From Myxocyprinus asiaticus (lineage: Eukaryota; Chordata; Actinopteri; Cypriniformes; Catostomidae), in contig NC_059362.1 of NCBI RefSeq assembly GCF_019703515.2, positions 44,815,826-44,879,825 of the forward strand: 64,000 nt of DNA, in the 5' to 3' direction. The position numbers and the translations under genes are program-made. Positions 1 through 13,089 of this stretch are shown here, piece after piece. The notes beneath the pieces are model-generated. The model made no database searches. It was not told the origin of the DNA and was given only the letters and a program-made list of their open reading frames with translations. How positions within the stretch are numbered: the stretch's first letter is position 1; the number at the start of each line of letters is the position of its first letter.

Positions 1-69
1 CAGATAGATAGATAGATAGGCAGACATACAGACAGATAGATGACAGACAGACAAACAGACAGATGATAT

Positions 70-102
<33 letters not shown>

Positions 103-126
103 TGATATATAGGCAGACAGACAGAC

Positions 127-163
<37 letters not shown>

Positions 164-343
164 CGTATAGATAGATAGATAGGCAGGCAGGCAGACAGAT
201 AAACAGACAGACAGATAATAGACAGACAGACAGATAGATGACAGACAGACAAACAGACAGATGATATATAGACAGACAGACAGACAGACAGATAGACAGA
301 CAGATAGATAGACAGACAGATAGATGACAGACAGATAGATGAC

Positions 344-382
<39 letters not shown>

Positions 383-405
383 TAGATGACAGACAGATAG
401 ATGAC

Positions 406-474
<69 letters not shown>
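1..474. repeat. GATA/GACA tetranucleotide array
   Basis: The left edge of the window is an almost uninterrupted mixture of GATA and GACA tetramers with short ATGATATATAG interruptions, ending in a pure GATA run of about 70 bases before 474. The array starts outside the window, so its full length is unknown. Blocks of GACA with an ATGATATATAG spacer recur (near 61-110 and 235-290), which suggests segmental duplication inside the array. GATA/GACA arrays of this type are known as Bkm-like simple repeats in vertebrates; no function is implied here. Confidence 0.97.
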
Positions 475-476
<2 letters not shown>

Positions 477-1436
477 CTCTTCAGTAATCAAAATACTTTT
501 TGAATGTAACTGTATTCTGATTTCCAATTATTTAAATTGTAACTGTAGTGGAATACAGTTACTTATATTTAGTATTTTAAATATGTAATCCAATAGATAG
601 ATGTATTCTGTTACTCCACAACCCTGGGTGCAATATATATACAAGTCTCAAGTGTTGCCATCTTTCTCGCTTTATAATATTTCAGGCTTAGGGACCCTTT
701 CATTTTAGAGTGAGACTGAATTTTTAATGCTGTAAAGCAACCTTAGAATGCATGCGGGGTGCTGAGATCTAAAAGTGCTTTATTGATGTTTGTCAAATGA
801 AATATTTTCTTTCCATGTTTGTGCTATTAATACAATGTGAATGATAACAAGTTTCTCCCTCTGCACTGAGCGCTAAAATTTGCTCTCTAAAATGTTGCTT
901 ATAATACCAGATTCGTAGTATTTGTAATGATAACACATAAACAGGAAAGGGTGTGTAGTTTATTAAGGCGTATATTTGTGGTAAATCCCACTGACTACTG
1001 AATTATAGATCACACTATGTAATGCTACTGTATATTCAGACCGTTGGCTGGGTTTTGGGCTGAAAGTTGAATATTTTAATATACAAAGTAAATAATGTAA
1101 AAATGTTTTTCACACAGTAATACAGTATATACTCTGCTGTGTGTGCTGCATCCATGGCCTGCATATAGGCAGGATATTTACATGTTTTGAAGCAGGTTGG
1201 TGGTAATGTTGACGTATTGTCAAAAAGCTAGTTTTTCTGAGAGGTGAGTAGGTTAATGTGTTTGATATTAAAGCTGTAATTTTTTCAATGTTTAAATTCT
1301 TTCTCATATCCCAGCTTAATATGCAGAGTCAACTATAAGTAAACCATTTTTAGTTTGATTTCAAAACTGTAAACACTCCTTGCGTCCAAAATCGCGTACT
1401 GTCAGAGTATATACTTTATTTGATGAAGGACGCGCA
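475..1436. other. No recognisable feature
   Basis: AT-rich sequence without a convincing coding region, tRNA-like box or terminal repeat. Open frames here are short and have no recognisable protein character. Confidence 0.6.
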
Positions 1437-1444
1437 CTTCTCAG

Positions 1445-2117
1445 TAGAGGTCTGAAACCCGACCCGGGCCCGACGGAACCCGAGAACCTGACGGGTTTGG
1501 GGCCGGGTTCAGGTGACTTTTTTAAGTAGGACTTCGGGTTCGGGTTTGGAATTAATGAAAAAATAAACAGGCCTACCAAGCTTGTTTCGCGGATGCGCTC
1601 TCTCTCACAGACATGCACGAATGGACGAGTTAGGGGCCGTTCACACCGAATGTGTTTTTGCATGCATCTGTTCTGTTTTCCCATTATTTTCCTATGTAAA
1701 CACATGCTGGATGAATGTCTTTGACTGTTGCACCATTTCTCGCTGTTTCTTCAGCGTCTCACACACTGCACTGTTGCATTGTTTCATATTATTCCAGATT
1801 GTTCTGCACCAAGTGAAGTTTCAACGCATAAATGGTAATGGAATGCATTTTTCCCCTTCTGCTTTAGTGCACTAAGGGGCTGCTGTGCCTTGTTAAAACT
1901 GTGTATGTTTACTGTTTCAGTACTGTTATGAATGTTGCCTATATGCTTACATAACAGCCTATTGCAACAGTACATGCTAGGAGAAGAAATTGTAAAGATA
2001 GTGAGCGATGTTGGGTTCAGGCTTATAATCTGACGGTATTGTTTGGGCCGGTTACGGTCGGGCCACACGGTCTCGGTTACGGGTCAGGTTTCATTTTAAG
2101 GCCCCTGCAGACCTCTA
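1445..2117. mobile_element. Non-autonomous hAT-like element, copy 1
   Basis: Both ends read TAGAGGTCT inward, followed by C/G-rich sequence (ACCCGACCCGGGCC on the left, a GGGTCAGGTT-type segment on the right). The element is flanked by an 8-bp target duplication: CTTCTCAG at 1437-1444 and CTTCTCGG at 2118-2125, seven of eight matching. An 8-bp duplication is typical of hAT transposition. No transposase frame is present in its 673 bases, so it would have depended on a partner. A second copy of the same family lies at 33879-34582. The GC-rich ends around an AT-rich core explain the local composition jump. Confidence 0.85.
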
Positions 2118-2125
2118 CTTCTCGG

Positions 2126-2480
2126 TCAGTAAAACAGTTCTTTCTTTAGGTATGCATGCGAGTCGTATGATAGTTTCCGGACATACGTCATACAGGGACA
2201 TGGGTATTGACCCGTTTTTATTTATTTTTTATTTTTTTTAAATTGGAGGAACCATCATTTCATTCAAACCATCAAGCCATTGTAGCAAAGTAGATTTAAT
2301 TTATTAAAGGCATTACATAAAAATCTATTTAAAAATAATAAAGTAATGTTTCCTCACAGTTTTTCCACAAAATTAACACAAGGGAGAATGTGATCTAATC
2401 ATTTTATTTGATATGCACATTTATATTTTATATTTAATGATACATAGTAGCTTAATAAAAAGCTTAATATTTACCTTCAT
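2126..2480. other. No recognisable feature
   Basis: AT-rich, with a T-rich run near 2218-2240. I see no gene or repeat boundary. Confidence 0.55.
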
Positions 2481-2489
2481 ATATTTTTT

Positions 2490-3008
2490 AATTAAAATGT
2501 TCTGTGAATGAACAATGGGGAGCTTTTATTTTGACACGTAATTTTTCACCTGGATCTTTTATTTTGACACGGAAAGTGTTGTGTCCTTCAAAATGTTCCG
2601 GATCTGGTGAAACACTTTCATTTCCTCCTTTTCTGTTATACTGTGCCACCTTTGTAGATTTGTATAATAACTTGTAGGACTTACTAATGCACGTGAACTG
2701 CTCTAAAAATGCTAAAAACACTAGCTCATGAGTCCAGCGTGTACACAGAACATCGCACCTTCTGAAGCGCACACAGAAATGTTTATCTGTCTTTCATCGC
2801 AGCCTTTTGCAGTTTAATAATCATATATGACCATAAAGCCATTTTGATGTTAATTTGATTAATCGTGCAGCCCTGAAGGATTGTGAACTTAGTCAATTTA
2901 TGCTCTTTATGAAACTAAATGGCAAAATAAAAAGCATATTAAAATTATTGCGATATACATGATATTGTTGAATTTTATATCATCAGCAAAATCATCGCCC
3001 AGCCCTAA
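2490..3008. mobile_element. Eroded hAT-like MITE ends
   Basis: Two inward-facing terminal motifs of hAT-type small elements occur here as right ends: TTAATCGTGCAGCCCT around 2860-2874 and AAATCATCGCCCAGCCCTAA around 2988-3006. Similar right ends recur at 46565-46708. The segment near 2520-2580, with repeated CTTTTATTTTGA, resembles part of the core of the element at 22879-23894. The left ends are not clear, so boundaries are approximate. Confidence 0.45.
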
Positions 3009-3009
3009 T

Positions 3010-4156
3010 ATATAGTAGCACTTACAGTAAACATTTTTTAAAAAGCCGCTCGACTCGTGTTTCTGAGGGAATTGGTGCCCTGAGTTCAGGGTGGGACTAT
3101 CTGTTTGGCGACCAATAGCAATTCTAACTGGTAAAGCTAGTGGCACAGAAATGTTACCTTTAAAGAGCTGTCCAACTATGCCTTTGTTGTTTTTTTGAAT
3201 ATCAAGAAAGCAATGGAAAATATGTTGCCAAATGGCAATACCACTGAGGGAAATATATGTTGTCAGTTAGGTGAGTGCTCACTTACTTGGGTGCACACAA
3301 TACCCAGAGGGGTAAGTCAACACCCAGTGCGAAAAATGGCACAGATCGCCCACCATATGCAGGTGTGAAGGAATTAATGTTGTTGAAATGGAAAACATCA
3401 GGTTGCTACATATGCTGAATAAATCAGACATGGATAGTGAAGCATTTTGCTTTCATACTGCATACAGAGGGAAGGCATTTAATTCCCTGATGTCCAGGCC
3501 TGGTGTGTTAGGAATCGGTTTCACGCTGTGTGGCTCTAGAAAGGTGAGTTCCTGCTGATGGGGCCACGCATAATTTATTTCATTTCCCCCAATGCCATTT
3601 ACCCTCCCATCCAGTTCTACAGACATAGTGTGTTTACTCAAACATTAGAGGAACTGATTTGGGAAAGCACTGAAATAGAAATGCTGTAATCTCAGTCTGT
3701 TCGTGTGGAAAGATTGTCTGGGGTGTAGTCATGAGGACATTTAGTAATGTTGTTACTGCAATACTTCAGGCAAATAACTAAAACCATTTTTTTTTTCTTT
3801 TTTATTAAACAGCTTAATTCTCAAACAAAAATGTAAAAAAGCAAGAACACAAGTGGTATATAATAATAATAATTACTTATCCACATACAACCCTTGATCT
3901 GGAAGTGCATTCACAAACTTTTTCTGAGGGACTGTACAGCGAAATATTCAATAAAGGTCATCTTACACAGTTACCATGATCTTTTATATATTCTCATTTC
4001 TTTAATGTCAACACATAACTCCATAAAATACAAATGCAAACACATACTGCAAGCATGTAGGACTACTCCCCTGAATTTAGTCTTAAACATCAACCTTACC
4101 TGACTAGTTCTTTATTTCAGTTCCTGACCTGACTAGAACTTACTTCACAGTTACCA
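3010..4156. other. No recognisable feature
   Basis: No coding signal, terminal repeat or RNA gene is seen. Sequence is moderately AT-rich with a T run near 3788-3805. Confidence 0.55.
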
Positions 4157-4160
4157 TCGC

Positions 4161-4606
4161 TCTAGTTCACCCAAAATTAAAAATTCTGTCATCAGTTCCC
4201 TCATCATGTATTTCAAACTTGTCAAAAAGCCTCAGTCACCATTTACTTTTTATTGCATCTTTTTCCATACAATGAAAGTGAAAGTGACTGAGGCTACGTA
4301 CACACTAAACTCAGTTTTCAGTTTCCTAACGTCATTAATTTTCAAAGTATGTGGTTATGGAAAGTCTCTGTTTTCGGTATGAAGAAAACGACGCTCCAGT
4401 GTGGATAAGAGGCGTAAATGTAGCAAAATCGTTGCGTTTTCAAGCAAAAATGGACTAGTGTGGACATGGCCCGAGGCTAACATTCTACCTAATTTGCCTT
4501 ACATCTCCATTTGTGTTCCACAGAAGAAAGAAATTCATATACGAACAACATGGGAGTGAGTAAATGATGACAGAAATGTCATTTTGTGGGATAACTTTTC
4601 CTTTAA
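4161..4606. mobile_element. TTAA-type MITE, interrupted copy
   Basis: The left end (CTAGTTCACCCAAAATTAA, about 4161-4180) and the right end (GAGTGAGTAAATGATGACAG through CTTTTCCTTTAA, about 4553-4606) are the two halves of a long-palindrome element that occurs more completely at 48190-48858 and partly at 22130-22234, 47540-47612, 54932-55531 and 60990-61170. Ends of the AAAGGGATAGTTCACCC type are very common in cyprinid genomes. The body is interrupted by a smaller element at 4297-4471. Confidence 0.7.
4297..4471. mobile_element. Small element nested in the 4161-4606 MITE
   Basis: A 175-base insert begins near CGTACACACTAAAC and ends TAGTGTGGACATGGCC, giving imperfect inverted ends built around ACACACTA / TAGTGTGG. 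It is flanked by TGAGGCTA (4289-4296) and CGAGGCTA (4472-4479), seven of eight matching, consistent with an 8-bp hAT-type target duplication. Removing the insert rejoins the outer MITE smoothly. The exact left end could be about five bases further left. Confidence 0.6.
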
Positions 4607-4985
4607 GTAAGGCAAATATCTGATGTTTGGTCTCAAATATAATTTGCACCACTGCAGTTTTGCTACTATAAGAAAAAAAGAAAAAACACTTGGTTCTTAA
4701 CAAGGTTTGTCATTGTCAACTGTAGCTTAGTTAGGGAAAACTAATTATAAAACACTGAATGTTTTCCCGTGAACAATTCAGCTCATTCTTAGCTGATATG
4801 TCTGTCATTTGATTTGGTCCATTTCAGGAAGGAGCACCCATAATGGTAAAACTTTTAATCTTTATCAAATTTCCCCATAGCAGTTCATCAGGTCTCAGTT
4901 TATATCTAGAAGTTTGAATGCTCCTTGTTTGTTCCAAGTTTGATAAATGGAAGCCTTGGTTAATGGGTTAACTTTGGTTCCTTGG
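4607..4985 (-). other. 3' flank / possible 3' UTR of tmem121
   Basis: This stretch follows the stop codon of the minus-strand tmem121 coding exon, so it should hold at least part of the 3' untranslated region. I see no AATAAA on the minus strand close to the stop; the nearest candidate is at 4248-4253 (TTTATT on the plus strand), which would place the cleavage site inside the MITE at 4161-4606. That assignment is a guess. Confidence 0.35.
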
Positions 4986-7540
<2,555 letters not shown>

Positions 7541-7544
7541 ATTT

Positions 7545-7780
7545 AAGATGACATTTATTTGGTGAATAAAAAACAGAAATGTAATGTCTCTCTTTGGCGT
7601 GAGCCCTGTCTGGCAGTCCAAAGAAGTTGTACTCGGAACCGTCTGATCCTGCCGGAGATAGGAGGCAGGGGCGAGGAGCCTACCCCCGTGCAGGACGGGA
7701 CTCGACTGGTGGTGGTGGAGTGGTGGAGGTTGCCATGTTAGCACACTGAAACAGCAATGTGATAGATTGTGAGCAGACTT
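7545..7780. repeat. GC-rich island, probably a repeat fragment
   Basis: The segment around 7600-7740 is clearly richer in G and C than its surroundings, with GGCAGGGGCGAGGAGCC and a TGGTGGTGG run. It has no coding frame that looks like a protein. It resembles dispersed repeat sequence rather than a CpG promoter, but I cannot name the family. A CpG-rich promoter of tmem121, read from the minus strand, is a less likely alternative. Confidence 0.3.
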
Positions 7781-8904
7781 ATAAAGCATTGGCTTACATG
7801 TAATTGGCTAGGAGTTACCTAGCTAATGGTGCGATAATGTGCAGCTGCTAGTCTTCCCGCTAGAAATACACCATGCTTACGTTTATTTCAAGGCTTATGT
7901 TAAAGTAAAAATAAGCATGTCTTGTCAGGCCATCATCTGTGTTTGATTAATTCATACGGGTCAATAAAACACCACCATTAATAATTCAAGCAGAGAGACT
8001 GTGGGACAGTGTATGGAGATCCATTTCAACTGACCTGTTTAATATTCACACACTGAGCTGCTGGTGTTTGTCTGATAGCCAAGGTCACAGGAGCGTTAAT
8101 CAACACACTGGTCTGACATTTTCCAAAAATTAAAGAACAAATAATGGAAACTCGGGACAGCATGCAGCTAGCCAGACACAATCTTTTGAGTTTGTCTCAT
8201 ATGGGGACAGAAAAGTTTTAATTGGAATTGAACTATGCAGTAGTGTAATTTAGATGTGTTTTATACGCAGACAGTCAGCAGATGAGTTAAGGTTTCTGTC
8301 ACGTCAAACACAATCTTATTAGCATCTGGCGGAGTATACTGGTACGAGACATAGATCTCATTTTTATGCCTGTCAGCTGCACTGTGGTAGAAGGGGGTTA
8401 AATTTAAATCAACGTAATAGTCTTTCGAATGATGCACTGGCGATCTCATTGGTTTCCTGCTACATGCATTACATCAAGTCAGTCAAATCCAGGCTCAAGC
8501 CACGATTTTGCCATGTGAACACAAAGGCTTTCATTTACTAAGATACCACTAATTTGCTTGTGCAGTCTAACAGATTGTGTATGTGCTTAGTGGGCATATT
8601 GTGGGATATTTCCAACCTGGTCTCATAGAATCACGTTACTATACCTAAATCTTTTCAAAATGATTTTTACATGGTTTGTTGTACAGTAGGTATCACAGCA
8701 TTATTCTGGTGAAATGAAAACTAGTGGCACTAATAATGAGTAAAACAGCTGGTTATCAGTTAATTTCTTTTTGTCCTGTTCCTCACACAATGCTATCTTA
8801 TAACATCAGAACGCTTTTTTCACTTGTAAGGTGATATATTTTAACATTTGCACTCCATAACGTTTGCAACTTTATTAAAAAACTTGTTCAAGCGCGATCA
8901 AATT
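7781..8904. other. No recognisable feature
   Basis: AT-rich sequence without a gene, RNA gene or repeat boundary that I can support. Confidence 0.5.
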
Positions 8905-9115
8905 GTGCGGTAGCTCAACTGATAGAGCGTTGCACTTGCAAAGCAAAGGACTGGAGTACAGGTCCTGGAGAACATGCGAGTCAACACGTGAGCTGAAAGT
9001 ATCATAGAAGCACCAGAAAAATGATGTGGTTGCTTCAGGAATTGTGTTTTTCATCTCACATTTGCCTTTTATGATCAGTTTTAAGTTTAGGTTTAAGGTT
9101 TAGGGTAGGGATGTC
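8905..9115 (+). mobile_element. Old tRNA-derived SINE
   Basis: The head reads GCGGTAGCTCAACTGATAGA at about 8907-8926, a good polymerase III A box in tRNA context. It continues through GCACTTGCAAAGCAAAGG, like a tRNA anticodon arm with a CTTGCAAAG loop. The B-box position (near CAGGTCCTGGAG, about 8960) has lost the GGTTCGAATCC core, so this is a dead SINE and not a tRNA gene. The tail runs into a GTTTAGGTTTAAGGTTTAGG segment. Confidence 0.6.
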
Positions 9116-9240
9116 CCTGCTACAAAGACCAGTCTAACCAGCATGCAGTTTCTATGCTGGTATAAACTGGTTAATGCCGGTCTAGCTGGTGGACCAGCAA
9201 AACCATGCTTTCAAAACCTAGCTGGTAAAGTGTGTTGAGC
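9116..9240. repeat. GCTGGT/ACCAGC-rich fold
   Basis: A short stretch repeats ACCAGC and GCTGGT on both strands (CCAGCATGCAG...CTATGCTGG; TAGCTGGTGGACCAGC), so it can fold into several small hairpins. The same vocabulary makes up the minisatellite at 13090-14410. Confidence 0.55.
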
Positions 9241-10013
9241 AGTATGGTCAACTCGATAGAGCATTAAACTTAAAAATGTAATCTGTTAGGGAGAAAATGT
9301 AACTCACTTTAGCACCACACTGTGGACATTTTACTATGGAACTGCCGTGATATTGGGAATACCAAATATTGGTTATGCAGCTCACTAAATACCATGTTTC
9401 AATTATGAAAATTTATATAATTTCTGTAATACTGCAACATTTTTGCACATGTAAAATTAATTATACAGGTGTTATATATATATATGTTAATATTTAAATG
9501 TCATTTATATGATATTTATTTATACAAGTTCTTTAGTAGTTGATGGGAAGATGATATCGCCTGAATTCGCAAATTGCAAAGATGAAAATGTAGGATTATT
9601 TACGTGTTACATGTGAAGTCTCCTGTTTCACAGATTTTTTTCTGTTAATAAATCTCCTACTAATCTCTAGAGTTTCAGAAGAGGTCTCAACAATGTCCCA
9701 AACTGTGCTCAGATTTGCCAAAATACCAAGATTTCAATATGAACTCATAAACATTTCTCATGAAATTATTCCAAAACCAAATGATCTGAGATATGCTGTA
9801 CACATTAATTTTATAGCTCTTTACTCTTACTTTATGTCAACAATTGTCTCATTTGTGTGCACATGTATTTCTTCAAAGGAATTCTTGGCAAAGCATCTAA
9901 GACAAGTTGATACTTCAATAAAACAACATTTTAACTCCCTTAAGCCTCCTGAGCTATAAAAGAGCAAGCTTTGAGCATTAAATCGTGTATATATGTGTGT
10001 GTATAGAGCATTA

Positions 10014-10023
<10 letters not shown>
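9241..10023. other. No recognisable feature
   Basis: AT-rich. An 88-codon open frame at 9693-9959 has no recognisable motif and I do not call it a gene. A CA microsatellite of about 24 bases precedes the Tc1 element at 10025-10044. Confidence 0.5.
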
Positions 10024-10044
<21 letters not shown>

Positions 10045-10050
10045 TACATA

Positions 10051-11414
10051 CAGTGGCAATAAAAAGTATGTGAACCCTTTGTAATTACCTGCATTTATGT
10101 ATAAATGTGTCTTATATCTAAATATGTCTTATATAAAATATGGTTTGATCTTCATCTTGGTTACAATAATGAACAAACACAATCTTGTTGGTAGACCTGG
10201 CATCCAAATAATAAAATGAGATTGGAGGTGTGGGTTAGAGCTACTTTGACTTAAAAAAGCATTCTAACATTTTGAGTTTGCTATTCACAAGAAGCATCTG
10301 CTGACGTGGACCATGCCTCGCAAAAATTAGATCTCAGAAGACCTACGATCAAGAATTGTTGCTTTGCATAAAGCTGGAAAGGGTTACAAAGTTATCTCAA
10401 AGAGCTTAGATATTCATCTGTCCACAGTTAGACAAACTGTCTATAAATGGAGACGATTTAGTACTGAGGCTACTCTCCCTAAGATGACTCAAAGGGCACA
10501 CCGCAGAATGCTCAATGAGGTAAAAAAGAACCCTAGAGTGACAGATAAAGACTTGAAGGAATCATTGGAACTGGATAACATCTCTGTTCATGAGTCTACT
10601 ATACGGAAAACATTAAACAGGCATGGTGTCACGAAGGAAGCTGTTGCTTTCCAACAAAACATTGCTGCGCACCTGAAGTTTGCAACAGACCACCTTGACA
10701 CTCCACAGTGCTACTGGGAAAATGTTTTGTAGACTGATGAACTAAGGTTGAATTGTTTGGTAAGAACACGCAGCACTACATATGGCGTAAAAAGGGCACT
10801 GCATTCCAACAGGTGAAGTTCACTACAGGTAGCAGCATGATATGGGGCTGCTTTGCTGCTTCGGGCCTGGACAGTTTCTCATCATCTAGGGAAAAATGAA
10901 TTGTGCACCCAGCTGAAACTCAGTAGAAGTTGGGTGATGCAGCAGGACAATGACCCTAAACATCGAAGTAAGTCCACTACAGAATGGCTTCAAAAAAAGA
11001 AAATCCACCTTTTGGAGTGGCCCACTCTGAGCCCAGACCTTAACCCAATAGAGATGCTGTGGAATGACCTCAAGCGAGCCGTTCACACCAGACATCCTAA
11101 GAATATGGCTGAGCTGAAGCAGTTCTGTAAGGAAGAATGGTCCAAAATTTCTTCTGAATGTTGTGCAGGTCTAATCCGCAGCTACCGGAAACACTTGGTT
11201 GAGGTTACTGCTGCCAAAGGAGGATCGACCAGTTATTAAATCCAAAGGTTTACTTACTTTTTCCACAGCACTGTGAATGTTAAATGGGATGTGTTCAGTA
11301 AAGACATTAAAGATTATAATTATTTGTGTGTTGTTAGCTTAAGCACATTTTATGACCAATTAATGCAGAAAACCAGCTAATTCCAAAGGGTTCACATACT
11401 TTGTCTTGCCACTG
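10051..11414 (+). mobile_element. Tc1-type transposon A, decayed
   Basis: The inverted ends start CAGTGGCAATAAAAAGTATG on the left and end TACTTTGTCTTGCCACTG on the right. A TA precedes the left end (10049-10050); the right flank reads TG, so the TA duplication has decayed. The 1364-bp body carries a complete but broken transposase on the plus strand. Another copy, in the opposite orientation, is at 32037-34928, and a remnant is at 38993-39583. Confidence 0.93.
10313..11239 (+). pseudogene. Tc1 transposase pseudogene (element A)
   Basis: DD34E transposase that once cut and pasted the surrounding element. The N-terminal helix-turn-helix is readable ([20 protein letters not shown]). Catalytic residues are all visible: D at 10736-10738 (T-D-E), D at 10946-10948 (QQDNDPKH) and E at 11051-11053 (SPDLNPIEMLW), 34 residues between the last two. 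It is dead for several reasons: TAG at codon 6 (10328-10330); TAG at 10730-10732 where the family has tryptophan just before the first catalytic Asp; a one-base loss near 10742; and a compensating shift near 10860. Start chosen at ATG 10313, the normal position for Tc1 transposases (MPRK). Confidence 0.92.
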
Positions 11415-12093
11415 TGTATATACTGTATATAAATCAGAGGCTGAAATGTAAGACTTTTAAGACAAAACTTTGCTATGTGAAATATCTTAATGTTCCTTCA
11501 TTATGTGGACAAGAAAGACTGTATTCATATTGAGCACTGATGTTCTCATGGGAAGTTCAGAATTCACTGTTTAAATCTAATTTCTTTATCGTTGCCTGAG
11601 TTAAAACAATGAATTATGAAATGCGTCCTCTTTTAAGGCCTTAATACATAATGAAAAGGTCTGCAAAATTCATCATGATATGTAATTCAAAAATGCACTT
11701 TGTCAGTTGTCTATTTCAAGTACTGCGAAACGACTTAATTTTTTAGTTAGTCTCAAAATCTTTTCAAGAAATCATTGATCTTCTGTTATCAAAACAGAGC
11801 AGATATTTCCATGTAATGATCACATGCTGGCAATTAGTGAGTTTTAAATGCATTTCAGTTTATGTTTTTAAAATCTTAAAGGCCTTATGCCTTTATCTCC
11901 TATCATACATTTTTAATGTATCATGCAAAATTAAGACACTACATATTAAAGAGTCATTAGCTGAGTGCTTAATCCAAAGTGAATTTCAGTACACTCAGTA
12001 AAGAGACAGTTCTGCCAAGAGAGGAAGGTAACTTATTTGATTTGACTAATTCACTAGAATGGATGTCCTCTTTGGATCATTTACTCACAAGCA

Positions 12094-12098
<5 letters not shown>
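11415..12098. other. No recognisable feature
   Basis: AT-rich; no gene or repeat boundary seen. Confidence 0.5.

Positions 12099-12137
<39 letters not shown>
12099..12137. repeat. TA microsatellite
   Basis: About nineteen TA units, followed by shorter imperfect TA runs to 12160. Confidence 0.98.
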
Positions 12138-12144
<7 letters not shown>

Positions 12145-12159
12145 TATACACAATATATA

Positions 12160-13089
12160 GTTATCCGAAATGGTAAGAGAAATGGCTTGAATCTGATTGT
12201 GAATTTCAAAGTTTTTTATCAGTGCATCAGTAAACAAAATCGTGCTTACAAAGAGACACATCTAGAGATTAGTGATGTCCAATTTCAGATTTACCCACCC
12301 TTATACGTCAAGCAAAAAGAAAAATTTGCAGTGGTTGGGCACTTAACATACTGTATGAAAATAAAAAAAGAATAACCCCCCCCCCCCAAACCATTTGAAA
12401 ATAGTTTTTCTTTGTTTTAAGCATAAACCTCACTAAATTTTGTTCGATTTCTCTAAAAAAAAAAAAAAAAAAAAAAAATTTAAAAAAAGACTTCATATGT
12501 TGTCATTTTGCTTCTAAAGTAAATGTACTTGTTTTAAGGATATTTAGATATTTAACTGGAAAACAAGACAAAAATACAGAGTTAGACATTCATTTTTTGC
12601 CATCACTGTTGCCAACGTTTAGACATCTTTGCAATCACCTCCACTTGTTCTACACTCAGAGAAATATTTAACTCTAATGAAGTCTGCAGTACGACAGTGT
12701 TTCTTAGCAGCTTACAGTACAAGATCTGTCCGTTTTGTCAGGAACATATGTTATGCTGTCTCTGTTACATTAACTTAGCGTCCATATGCCACCTCTGTTG
12801 GCATCACAGATGTCCCCTGACAAGTTTTCCTGCTCGCTTCACACAATGATAAAACATTTTCTACATGGTTTTGTAAATGTTTATCCTCTCAGTCAATACA
12901 GGGAACCTGTATAAGTAAACACAATAATATGCTGCCTGTGGTGATAAAAATTGACATCAAGCAGTATCATACAGTAACCTCAGCATTATGAATTGAAAGA
13001 CATTTCTGAAACGGTAACGTTTATTTTTTTTAAGTTTTTGTCACCTGCACAGATGTCCCAGTTAAAATAAACAAATACAAATAAAAAAA
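12160..13089. other. No gene; two homopolymer runs
   Basis: A run of 12 C near 12376-12387 and a run of about 24 A at 12455-12478 are the only notable features. The A-run is not preceded by a recognisable SINE or processed transcript. Confidence 0.5.

Noticed and set aside
8905..8980. Possible tRNA gene
   Set aside because: The A box is good but the B box and acceptor pairing are lost and a SINE body follows.
9693..9959. 88-codon open frame
   Set aside because: No recognisable motif or splice context; AT-rich surroundings.
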